From positions 1 through 26,463 of IMG/VR virus record IMGVR_UViG_3300020467_000038: 26,463 bases of DNA; one strand, written 5' to 3'. This document shows, piece after piece, positions 1-4,525 of this stretch. The translations under genes were made by a program, and so were the position numbers. Position 1 is the first letter of the stretch. Each line of letters opens with the position of its first letter. Below the pieces are notes generated by a model. The model saw nothing but the letters and a program-made list of their open reading frames with translations, ran no database searches and had not been told where the DNA came from. Source of the DNA: a virus.

Positions 1-18
1 CCCCCTTCGGGTTTTTTT
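1..18 (+). terminator. Possible end of an intrinsic terminator at the window edge
   Basis: The window opens with a C-run, a TTCG tetraloop, GGG and seven T, which looks like the loop, descending arm and U-tract of a rho-independent terminator. Only two or three base pairs of stem are visible, so the left arm is either very short or cut off by the window edge. If real, it would end transcription from a gene to the left and isolate the early region. Confidence 0.35.
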
Positions 19-307
19 GTTGTTTTTGCTGATACTCTCTATTTATTTTGTCTTATTTTGTCCTGGTCTTGTCCAATAAAAATAATTAAGGTTAGGAGCT
101 GGCGCTATAACTAGATTTTTATTAGTTGCAGTACTGTCCTAATGACAGTTCTACTACTTTTTGCCTGGTCGATTTAGTCCAGGTGCAATTTTATTTAATA
201 TTTATTTGTAAGAATAGCCGCATAATGATTGCAAACTGTCTAAATATCTAGTAATATTCTTATTAGATCTTATACAGATCTTATTCACACTAACTTAAGA
301 GGTCACC
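19..307. other. Non-coding leader of the early region
   Basis: No convincing gene is present. The stretch is AT-rich and contains two inverted repeats: ACTGTC at 133-138 with GACAGT at 144-149, and CCTGG at 164-168 with CCAGG at 179-183. It also has a 5-bp dyad TAATA/TATTA at about 252-265, two copies of the palindrome AGATCT (265-270 and 276-281) and a sigma70-like promoter (229-257). It is the only gene-free stretch near 300 bases in the window, and is a reasonable place for early promoters and possibly a replication origin, though nothing proves an origin. Confidence 0.5.
229..257 (+). promoter_or_regulatory. Candidate sigma70-type early promoter
   Basis: TTGCAA (229-234) and TAATAT (252-257) are separated by exactly 17 bases. 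Each box matches the sigma70 consensus at four of six positions. Transcription would begin about 40 bases before the first gene at 308. The paired AGATCT palindromes at 265-281 sit just downstream of the -10 box, where an operator could lie. In an AT-rich leader, chance matches are possible. Confidence 0.4.
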
Positions 308-679
308 TTGACAGTATCAATCAAATCATGCACCAGGAAGCAAGCCACAATAGAAGCAAGTTACAACAACTTATGCGCCTTATTTGGTCAGCCTTCCAAA
401 ATCCACCAGGACAAAATCACAACTTTATTTGAAGCTGAGTTTTTAGATTTAAGTTTACACCTGGACTACTTTTTTAATAATGCAAGTAACCAGCAACTTC
501 AAGAAAATCCAGATCAAATTTATATCTGGACTATTTCAAGCGCTGACGTTTTAGCGCCTGACAGGTTACAGAATTTTATTAACTTTGTAAATAATGCCTG
601 GACTAACGACCAAAAATGGAGTCCAGCAGCAAATTTAAAAGTTTATACTGACCAGCGCGGTTATTTTGACATGAATTAA
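308..679 (+). CDS. Early protein of unknown function (123 aa)
   Basis: This is the first gene of the early region. It starts at TTG, chosen because AGAGG (298-302) lies five bases upstream and no good ATG follows nearby. The protein is soluble, with no signal peptide or membrane segment. The central part has aromatic-rich strands (residues 40-75) followed by a helical segment ending near an NNAW motif (about residues 95-98). The pattern SYNNLCALFGQPS near residue 18, followed by a strand and later IYIWTI, faintly recalls small phage proteins that pair a 'LFGxP' helix with a beta-sheet core, but I cannot assign a family. First position after an apparent host-type promoter suggests an early host-takeover or accessory role; that is inference. 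Confidence 0.65.
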   Translation: MTVSIKSCTRKQATIEASYNNLCALFGQPSKIHQDKITTLFEAEFLDLSLHLDYFFNNASNQQLQENPDQIYIWTISSADVLAPDRLQNFINFVNNAWTNDQKWSPAANLKVYTDQRGYFDMN

Positions 680-708
680 TCATGCGCTGGTATTTTTTCT
701 ATTTAATA

Positions 709-734
709 GGGATTATTACTTGTTTAATAATCCT
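709..734. repeat. Inverted repeat 1 of three before ardA
   Basis: GATTATTA (711-718) and TAATAATC (725-732) are perfect inverted copies around a 6-base loop, and G710-C733 adds one more pair. The T-tract that would make it a classic terminator is missing. Confidence 0.6.
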
Positions 735-750
735 ACTTTCCTAACTTCCA

Positions 751-776
751 GGCTTCCAGCTTTCGAGCTGGTCGCC
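751..776. repeat. Inverted repeat 2: UUCG-capped hairpin
   Basis: CCAGCT (756-761), loop TTCG (762-765) and AGCTGG (766-771) form a perfect 6-bp stem. GGC (751-753) and GCC (774-776) can extend it across a 2x2 internal loop. There is no U-tract, so it is more likely an RNA structure or processing site than a terminator. Confidence 0.65.
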
Positions 777-780
777 TAGA

Positions 781-798
781 TGGTAGGCAAGCCTACCA
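781..798. repeat. Inverted repeat 3: 8-bp dyad immediately upstream of ardA
   Basis: TGGTAGGC (781-788), AA and GCCTACCA (791-798) form a perfect dyad. The two-base centre is tight for an RNA hairpin but ideal for a dimeric repressor site. It lies 26 bases before the ardA start codon. Confidence 0.65.
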
Positions 799-824
799 AT
801 TAAAACAATTTACCAGGACTTAAA

Positions 825-1400
825 ATGTCAACAGCAACATTAACCAAGCCTAAAGCATTGAACTATGATGGAGAAATTTCTATTTGTATTCAATGCTTGG
901 CAAGTTATAACGAGGGAGTACACCATTTTTTTTGGTGCGACTTGGAAGCAATAGACCTGGATAACTTCGAGGAAGAGTTCCAGGAGTGTATCGACTACGT
1001 TATTAAAACCAGCCCAAGCGAAAGCGCCGAGGAATGGTTCTTTACTGACCATGAAAACCTTGGCGCAATATATGACGAGTACCAGGACATTAAAACAATT
1101 AAAGAATACCTGGAAAAATACCAGGAATTTAAAGAAAATAATATTTCTATTGATTTAATGAATGAGTACCTCGAAAACTACGGAGAAGATCTTAGTTATA
1201 GCGATTTTGAGAGCGCATATCGTGGCGCTTATGATTCTGACGCAGAATACGCAGAAGAATTTTACACAGAAACAGGTGCCTATGATCCTGACACTTTAAG
1301 TAATTTAGTCATAGACTGGGAAGCAACTTTTAACTATTCTATGCGCTATGACATGACAGTACTTGAAGCAGATGGAGAAAGGCATTATTTCTTAGATTAA
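825..1400 (+). CDS. ardA: ArdA-type antirestriction protein
   Basis: ArdA proteins are elongated acidic dimers that mimic bent DNA and block type I restriction-modification enzymes. This 191-aa product matches the family in order. An N-terminal strand segment has LASYNEG followed by WCDLE (about residues 25-42), then an EE-W segment with DHE (about 67-76). A C-terminal block reads YRGAYDSDAEYAEEF (about 132-146), followed by an ETG-D-L segment and a final short hydrophobic strand. Asp and Glu clearly outnumber Lys and Arg, as expected for a DNA mimic. Family members are usually near 165-180 aa; the extra length is a short N-terminal extension. The start has AGGA at 815-818. Three inverted repeats precede the gene and a terminator follows, so it may be an independently controlled transcript. 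Its early position parallels T7 gene 0.3 (Ocr), an unrelated protein that does the same job. Confidence 0.88.
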   Translation: MSTATLTKPKALNYDGEISICIQCLASYNEGVHHFFWCDLEAIDLDNFEEEFQECIDYVIKTSPSESAEEWFFTDHENLGAIYDEYQDIKTIKEYLEKYQEFKENNISIDLMNEYLENYGEDLSYSDFESAYRGAYDSDAEYAEEFYTETGAYDPDTLSNLVIDWEATFNYSMRYDMTVLEADGERHYFLD

Positions 1401-1407
1401 ACAACTA

Positions 1408-1439
1408 GCCCAGGTGTTACAGCCTGGGCAATTTTTTTT
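1408..1439 (+). terminator. Intrinsic terminator after ardA
   Basis: GCCCAGG (1408-1414), an 8-base loop and CCTGGGC (1423-1429) form a perfect 7-bp GC-rich stem followed by AA and eight T (1432-1439). It begins eight bases after the ardA stop codon and is the clearest terminator in the window. Confidence 0.9.
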
Positions 1440-1474
1440 AATTAATTATTTCCTTTAATAATTTTCTATTAAAT

Positions 1475-1510
1475 GAAGTAATTATTAATTTAATTTACTT
1501 CTTATTCACA
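1475..1510 (+). promoter_or_regulatory. Inverted repeat and shared 11-mer upstream of the small-gene run
   Basis: GAAGTAA (1475-1481) and TTACTTC (1495-1501) are inverted copies separated by 13 AT-rich bases. The right arm runs into TCTTATTCACA (1500-1510), which also occurs at 279-289 before the first early gene. Since a terminator lies just upstream, a promoter is needed near here; this may be its operator or start region. No clear sigma70 boxes were found. Confidence 0.4.
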
Positions 1511-1528
1511 ACATACCAGGAGAAAAAA

Positions 1529-1795
1529 ATGGACATCACTTTTGTAGATGGCATTACAGGAAAGGCAGTAAAAACAATTAGTTTTGAAAGTCATTCTGAA
1601 AAAAAAGACCCAGACTCAGGCATATTAATAAGCCGATACGAGGAGGAGGGATGTAAAAACCGAGCCGAGTATCTTGATATGCTCAGGGAGGACTACGGAG
1701 CTGACATAGTGGATGCACTATTAACAGTATTACCTCCGAGTGAGGACTTCGACGGGTTAATAATGGAACTAAATGACCGATCTAATTACTATTAA
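1529..1795 (+). CDS. Small acidic early protein, unknown function
   Basis: An 88-aa acidic protein opening the run of small early genes after the ardA terminator. AGGAG at 1518-1522 is six bases before the ATG. The sequence is predicted to be soluble: an N-terminal beta segment (ITFVDG, KTISFES) is followed by a charged helix around residues 40-65 and an acidic C-terminus. Many early T7-group proteins are small and acidic and inhibit host enzymes, but no family is recognisable and no function is assigned. The gene ends two bases before the start of the next one. Confidence 0.7.
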   Translation: MDITFVDGITGKAVKTISFESHSEKKDPDSGILISRYEEEGCKNRAEYLDMLREDYGADIVDALLTVLPPSEDFDGLIMELNDRSNYY

Positions 1796-1797
1796 TC

Positions 1798-1959
1798 ATG
1801 GAATCAAGAATAAACAAGCTAACACATAAGGAGATACAAAAAGCTCCTACTAAATGGCTTAAACATTGCTTAAGGTATGACATTGACCTTGAAGTTGCGG
1901 ACATGATAGCTAAAGAGCTATACGAGATAAGGGAAGCTGGACAAGAGGAGGTTATTTAA
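1798..1959 (+). CDS. Small helical protein, unknown function (53 aa)
   Basis: The ORF begins with ATG two bases after the preceding stop and ends in TAATG, sharing its final A with the next start codon. The 53-aa product starts MESRINKLTHKEIQ and is charged and probably helical, with an acidic second half. It has no ribosome binding site of its own, so translation would depend on coupling to the upstream gene. It is too short to assign to a family. Support comes from the gap-free packing with neighbours on both sides. Confidence 0.55.
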   Translation: MESRINKLTHKEIQKAPTKWLKHCLRYDIDLEVADMIAKELYEIREAGQEEVI

Positions 1960-2063
1960 TGATTGAATTTCTTATAATCGCTGGCGGTTTATATGGGTTA
2001 TACCTAGTCGGTATAGCCTTATATACCGACATTAAATATCGAAAGTCCAGGAGGAATAAATGA
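1959..2063 (+). CDS. Small membrane protein (34 aa)
   Basis: AGGAGG at 1946-1951 lies seven bases before the ATG. The product begins MIEFLIIAGGLYGLYLVGIA, a single hydrophobic helix of about 20 residues, followed by a short loop and a basic tail (KYRKSRRNK). By the positive-inside rule, a single-pass inner-membrane protein with its C-terminus in the cytoplasm is likely. The stop overlaps the next start (AATGA). The function is unknown; tiny phage membrane proteins are often inhibitors or lysis and exclusion factors. Confidence 0.6.
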   Translation: MIEFLIIAGGLYGLYLVGIALYTDIKYRKSRRNK

Positions 2064-2197
2064 AACATCTTATTCCATTTACACCAGATCAACTTTCAAT
2101 CGTTGAAGCAAGTTTGCAATCATCACTCAAATATGCAGATAGTGAATACATTGAACAAGTTAATGAAATCTTGCAAGTGATTGAGGTAAACAAATGA
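2060..2197 (+). CDS. Small protein, unknown function (45 aa)
   Basis: AGGAGG at 2049-2054 is five bases before the ATG, and both ends overlap neighbouring genes by four bases. The product starts MKHLIPFTPDQLSIVEASL and is predominantly helical. No family was recognised. The strong ribosome binding site and the ATGA overlaps make it a credible gene despite its size. Confidence 0.6.
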   Translation: MKHLIPFTPDQLSIVEASLQSSLKYADSEYIEQVNEILQVIEVNK

Positions 2198-2568
2198 GCT
2201 GGAATAGTTATCTCGAATTGATAGATTATGTCAATGAATTTTATGGAGCTGGTGGTTTATACCAGCTCCCTATCGAACACAATGATGTTGGCTCACTTGT
2301 AAATGTTAAAACCAGGCACGTTACAAGAGCTGAAATATCACACGCAATAATGATTTATTTTTCTATCCTGGAATACGCTAAACACAAGCGCTATCCGTAC
2401 ACATACGGAGGGAATGATTCTATTGATAGGGAAAGAATCAGGGACATATTGTGTGACTTATTGCTTTACAAAAAAGATCACAACATATACGTTGATTCAT
2501 GCGCCAAGCTGGATCACGATAATGGATCAGGAAAATTTTACCAGGAGGTTAACAATGGAACTAACTAA
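2194..2568 (+). CDS. Early protein of unknown function (124 aa)
   Basis: The start ATG overlaps the preceding TGA, with GAGG nine bases upstream. The protein is mixed-charge and soluble, with aromatic-rich helices (SWNSYLELIDYVNEFYG at the N-terminus and an IMIYFSILEYAKH segment near residue 55). It ends in a polar tail. No catalytic motif, metal-binding pattern or DNA-binding fold is evident. Its 3' end overlaps the next gene by 14 bases, in keeping with the compact early operon. Confidence 0.7.
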   Translation: MSWNSYLELIDYVNEFYGAGGLYQLPIEHNDVGSLVNVKTRHVTRAEISHAIMIYFSILEYAKHKRYPYTYGGNDSIDRERIRDILCDLLLYKKDHNIYVDSCAKLDHDNGSGKFYQEVNNGTN

Positions 2569-2773
2569 AGAACTAACTAAAGAACAACAACAACAAAGAG
2601 ATCTTAAATGGGATGCTGATGTTGTTATGGAACAAATCCAAATGCAAGAGAGTAGCCACAGAAGAATGTCAGCGTTAGTTGAGTATCAACTTGAATATCC
2701 TGACATGACTATTAGAGAGTTCTTTTCTATGGCAAGCGAAGTTGAAGATGAAGATGAAGAGGAGGATATATGA
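2555..2773 (+). CDS. Small acidic early protein (72 aa)
   Basis: The start is placed at 2555 because AGGAGG (2543-2548) sits six bases upstream; longer readings in the same frame run back through the previous gene without a ribosome site. The protein begins MELTKELTKEQQQQRD, continues as a charged helix and ends in a run of Asp and Glu (EVEDEDEEEDI). The acidic tail could bind a basic partner or mimic nucleic acid, but no family was recognised. Confidence 0.65.
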   Translation: MELTKELTKEQQQQRDLKWDADVVMEQIQMQESSHRRMSALVEYQLEYPDMTIREFFSMASEVEDEDEEEDI

Positions 2774-2940
2774 TTGAAGAATTTTTTGAACATCAAGAAT
2801 ACAGTATTCAAAGGGCATCACTTGATGATGCCTGGATATTTGGAGACATAACTAAGGAACAGTATCAAGAATGGTCAAACAAACTTGATGCTAAATATAA
2901 AAAACAACTACGATTTAAAGGAGGTTCAGATGGCAACTAA
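2770..2940 (+). CDS. Small protein, unknown function (56 aa)
   Basis: GGAGG (2761-2765) precedes the ATG, which overlaps the previous stop as ATGA. The 56-aa product starts MIEEFFEHQEY and contains ITKEQYQEWSNKLDAKY, a pattern resembling the 'G-I-T-x-E-E-x-x-x-x' helix seen in short phage and plasmid C-terminal (SHOCT-like) segments. That likeness is weak. The 3' end overlaps the next gene. Confidence 0.55.
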   Translation: MIEEFFEHQEYSIQRASLDDAWIFGDITKEQYQEWSNKLDAKYKKQLRFKGGSDGN

Positions 2941-3178
2941 GGATGAAGCACTTAAAGCACTACACGAAGCAAGCTTATCAATAGCTTGCTTAACTGATTT
3001 TTATGAATATCTTGAAGATGAAAGTGTTACAAAGAACCATACAAAATGGGTTTTAAAAGAAGAAGAACTTCTTAAAAGAGACATATATCATATTCAAGAT
3101 CAAATTACTATTTTAGAAAATTTTCTTGACCCTGATTGTACTTACAACCCTTACACTCCGAGCAAAACAAATGTCTAA
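2930..3178 (+). CDS. Small early protein, member A of a duplicated pair (82 aa)
   Basis: The start at 2930 is set by GGAGG about seven bases upstream; an in-frame ATG at 2885 lies inside the previous gene without a ribosome site. The product is all-helical: an N-terminal LKALHEA helix, a variable middle, then a second helix with DIYHIQDQITILENFLDP. The gene at 3577 encodes the same two helices in the same order, so the two are paralogues separated by one unrelated gene. They probably form helical hairpins and may pair with each other. The biochemical role is unknown. Confidence 0.7.
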   Translation: MATKDEALKALHEASLSIACLTDFYEYLEDESVTKNHTKWVLKEEELLKRDIYHIQDQITILENFLDPDCTYNPYTPSKTNV

Positions 3179-3584
3179 AACTAAATGGACTATCGAACCT
3201 TATGATTCAAAAGGTTATTTAACTGTTCATAACTTTGATTCAGTTATAAAAGAAAGTTTGAATTGTCTTAATGAATTACATAGGACAAAAACCTTATGTA
3301 ATTATGAACAAGAAATTTTTCCTTTTGATATTACTGATACACAAACAGGTGTTAATCAAGGTATGGATATTGAAATATGGTTTGATGTTGACGAACCAGA
3401 TACTATCCATTGTGAGATAGTAAATGCCTTTAGCGAACATGGTTGTTGGACTAGAGGTAATGATTATCAATCTTTATGGACAGTACATAAAGATAATGTT
3501 CAAGAATTTTTAAAGTTTTTTGAAACTAAATCTGATGCAATATCAGATAATAATGAACCACTACAGGAGGAAATCTATGTCTGA
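3171..3584 (+). CDS. Early protein of unknown function (137 aa)
   Basis: The start at 3171 (MSKTKWTIEPYDSKG) overlaps the preceding gene by eight bases. There is little ribosome-site signal, so coupling is likely. The protein is acidic and aromatic, with alternating strands and helices. A central stretch (about residues 60-85) contains DIEIWFDVDEPDTIHCEI. No signal peptide or membrane segment is seen. No family was recognised. The gene sits between two paralogous small genes, which suggests the second paralogue arose by duplication across or beside it. Confidence 0.68.
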   Translation: MSKTKWTIEPYDSKGYLTVHNFDSVIKESLNCLNELHRTKTLCNYEQEIFPFDITDTQTGVNQGMDIEIWFDVDEPDTIHCEIVNAFSEHGCWTRGNDYQSLWTVHKDNVQEFLKFFETKSDAISDNNEPLQEEIYV

Positions 3585-3789
3585 AGTATTAAAAGCATTA
3601 AGAGAAGCTAGAGAAACTCTTGATCGTTTACTAGCTCAATATCCTATTGGGATTTCTGCCAGAAGATTTGAATTAAATGCAGATTTAAAACATATTCAAG
3701 AACGAATCACGTTTATAGAAAAATTTTTAGATCCTTTTACTGTTGCAGAACTAGAAGAAATGGAGGACAGCAATGGAAAAACAATTTAA
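3577..3789 (+). CDS. Small early protein, member B of a duplicated pair (70 aa)
   Basis: AGGAGG six bases before the ATG sets the start. The product shares LKAL-EA at the N-terminus and the block HIQ-x-ITF/ILE-FLDP with the product at 2930, in the same order and at similar spacing, while the intervening part differs. It is probably a helical hairpin with an acidic C-terminus (ELEEMEDS). The 3' end overlaps the next gene. The function is unknown. Confidence 0.68.
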   Translation: MSEVLKALREARETLDRLLAQYPIGISARRFELNADLKHIQERITFIEKFLDPFTVAELEEMEDSNGKTI

Positions 3790-3985
3790 ATCCTACGAAA
3801 TAGTTTACGATTACGAGCATGATGGTCAACGTATGGTCAGTATGCACGTTCAAGTTGCGCAATGCCTGGAGGATGCACTTAATCACTTTATCGAAACAAT
3901 ACCTTACGTTGAAATATACGAAGTAAAGTATCGAGGACTAAGAGTTTACAATGGCAAGCCTACTAAGGAGGTTAAAAGTGTTTGA
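3773..3985 (+). CDS. Small protein, unknown function (70 aa)
   Basis: GGAGG lies about six bases before the ATG, inside the end of the previous gene. The product begins MEKQFKSYEIVYDYEHDGQR and appears to alternate a strand, another strand, a helix and two more strands, with a basic end. Its compact strand-helix-strand pattern is common among phage proteins of unknown role. The 3' end overlaps a tiny membrane-peptide gene. Confidence 0.65.
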   Translation: MEKQFKSYEIVYDYEHDGQRMVSMHVQVAQCLEDALNHFIETIPYVEIYEVKYRGLRVYNGKPTKEVKSV

Positions 3986-4040
3986 AGCTATCATCACACT
4001 AGCCTTATTTATTTTTTTATTTATTATTATTGTTAATTAA
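3978..4040 (+). CDS. 20-residue hydrophobic peptide
   Basis: GTG at 3978 follows AGGAGG (3966-3971) by six bases. The encoded peptide is MFEAIITLALFIFLFIIIVN, almost entirely a membrane-spanning helix, and the ORF fits between two genes with short overlap. The strong, correctly spaced ribosome site is the main evidence. AT-rich sequence readily encodes hydrophobic residues, so the coding potential alone is weak. It may only couple translation to the gene at 4045. Confidence 0.45.
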   Translation: MFEAIITLALFIFLFIIIVN

Positions 4041-4044
4041 TCAA

Positions 4045-4353
4045 ATGACCGAACCAATTTACAAACTAACTGACAAAAAACCAAACCAAAAACATAGCAA
4101 TAACAAAGACCAGGTACTTTATTACTGCTCAAAGGGAGAATATTTTATCTCCGCAAATTGGAACTATCCTCCTAGTGAGGCAACTCATTGGCAAATGTTA
4201 GTAGATGCGCCAGCCTCTACTGAAACAACCGAGGAGATTCAAGACAGATTGCTAAATGAATACCTAAAGGATGCCTTCCCCCAAGTTTCTGATAGAGTAG
4301 CTATGTACCCAATAATTAAAAGAGCCTGGAGGTATGCACAAGATGTTAAGTAA
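4045..4353 (+). CDS. Early protein of unknown function (102 aa)
   Basis: The ATG at 4045 is preferred over an upstream in-frame TTG at 4030. It lies five bases after the stop of the tiny upstream ORF and has no clear ribosome site, which suggests re-initiation. The product has a Lys- and Asn-rich N-terminus, a strand core with LYYCSKGEYFISANWNYPP (about residues 29-47), and a C-terminal helical part. No motif defines a family. The last ten bases overlap the following regulator gene, placing it in the unit that leads into the phage RNA polymerase. Confidence 0.65.
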   Translation: MTEPIYKLTDKKPNQKHSNNKDQVLYYCSKGEYFISANWNYPPSEATHWQMLVDAPASTETTEEIQDRLLNEYLKDAFPQVSDRVAMYPIIKRAWRYAQDVK

Positions 4354-4525
4354 AGACGACTCAGTTAAACTTCAAGTTATGATACCTACGCAATTAGAAA
4401 AAAGAATTAATTATCTAGCTGAAGCGCAGGGAATTAATAAAGCTGACCTGGTTAAACGTGTATTAACTGTATGGTTCGAGCAAAACTATGAAGAGAAGTA
4501 TGACTTTTGGAGTCAAGTTAATTGA
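4343..4525 (+). CDS. Ribbon-helix-helix (CopG/Arc-type) regulator
   Basis: The preferred start is ATG 4343, ten bases after GGAGG (4328-4332). ATG 4334 is only one base from that site, so the three-residue longer form is unlikely. The product has the ribbon-helix-helix layout: a short strand VKLQVMIP, helix 1 LEKRINYLAEAQGI, and helix 2 KADLVKRVLTVWFEQNY. Proteins of this fold dimerise so that the paired strands enter the DNA major groove; in phages they are usually small repressors. The stop codon overlaps the TTG start of the RNA polymerase gene, so the two are translationally linked. It may autoregulate the early unit or repress host genes; the target is unknown. Confidence 0.72.
   Translation: MLSKDDSVKLQVMIPTQLEKRINYLAEAQGINKADLVKRVLTVWFEQNYEEKYDFWSQVN

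Noticed and set aside
308-313. TTGACA, a perfect -35 box, at the start of the first gene
   Set aside because: No -10 box occurs about 17 bases downstream, and it coincides with the likely TTG start and its codons.
682-744. 20-aa hydrophobic ORF (MRWYFFYLIGIITCLIILLS) after the first gene
   Set aside because: It has no ribosome site and is partly made of the inverted repeat at 709-734; AT-rich sequence readily encodes such peptides.
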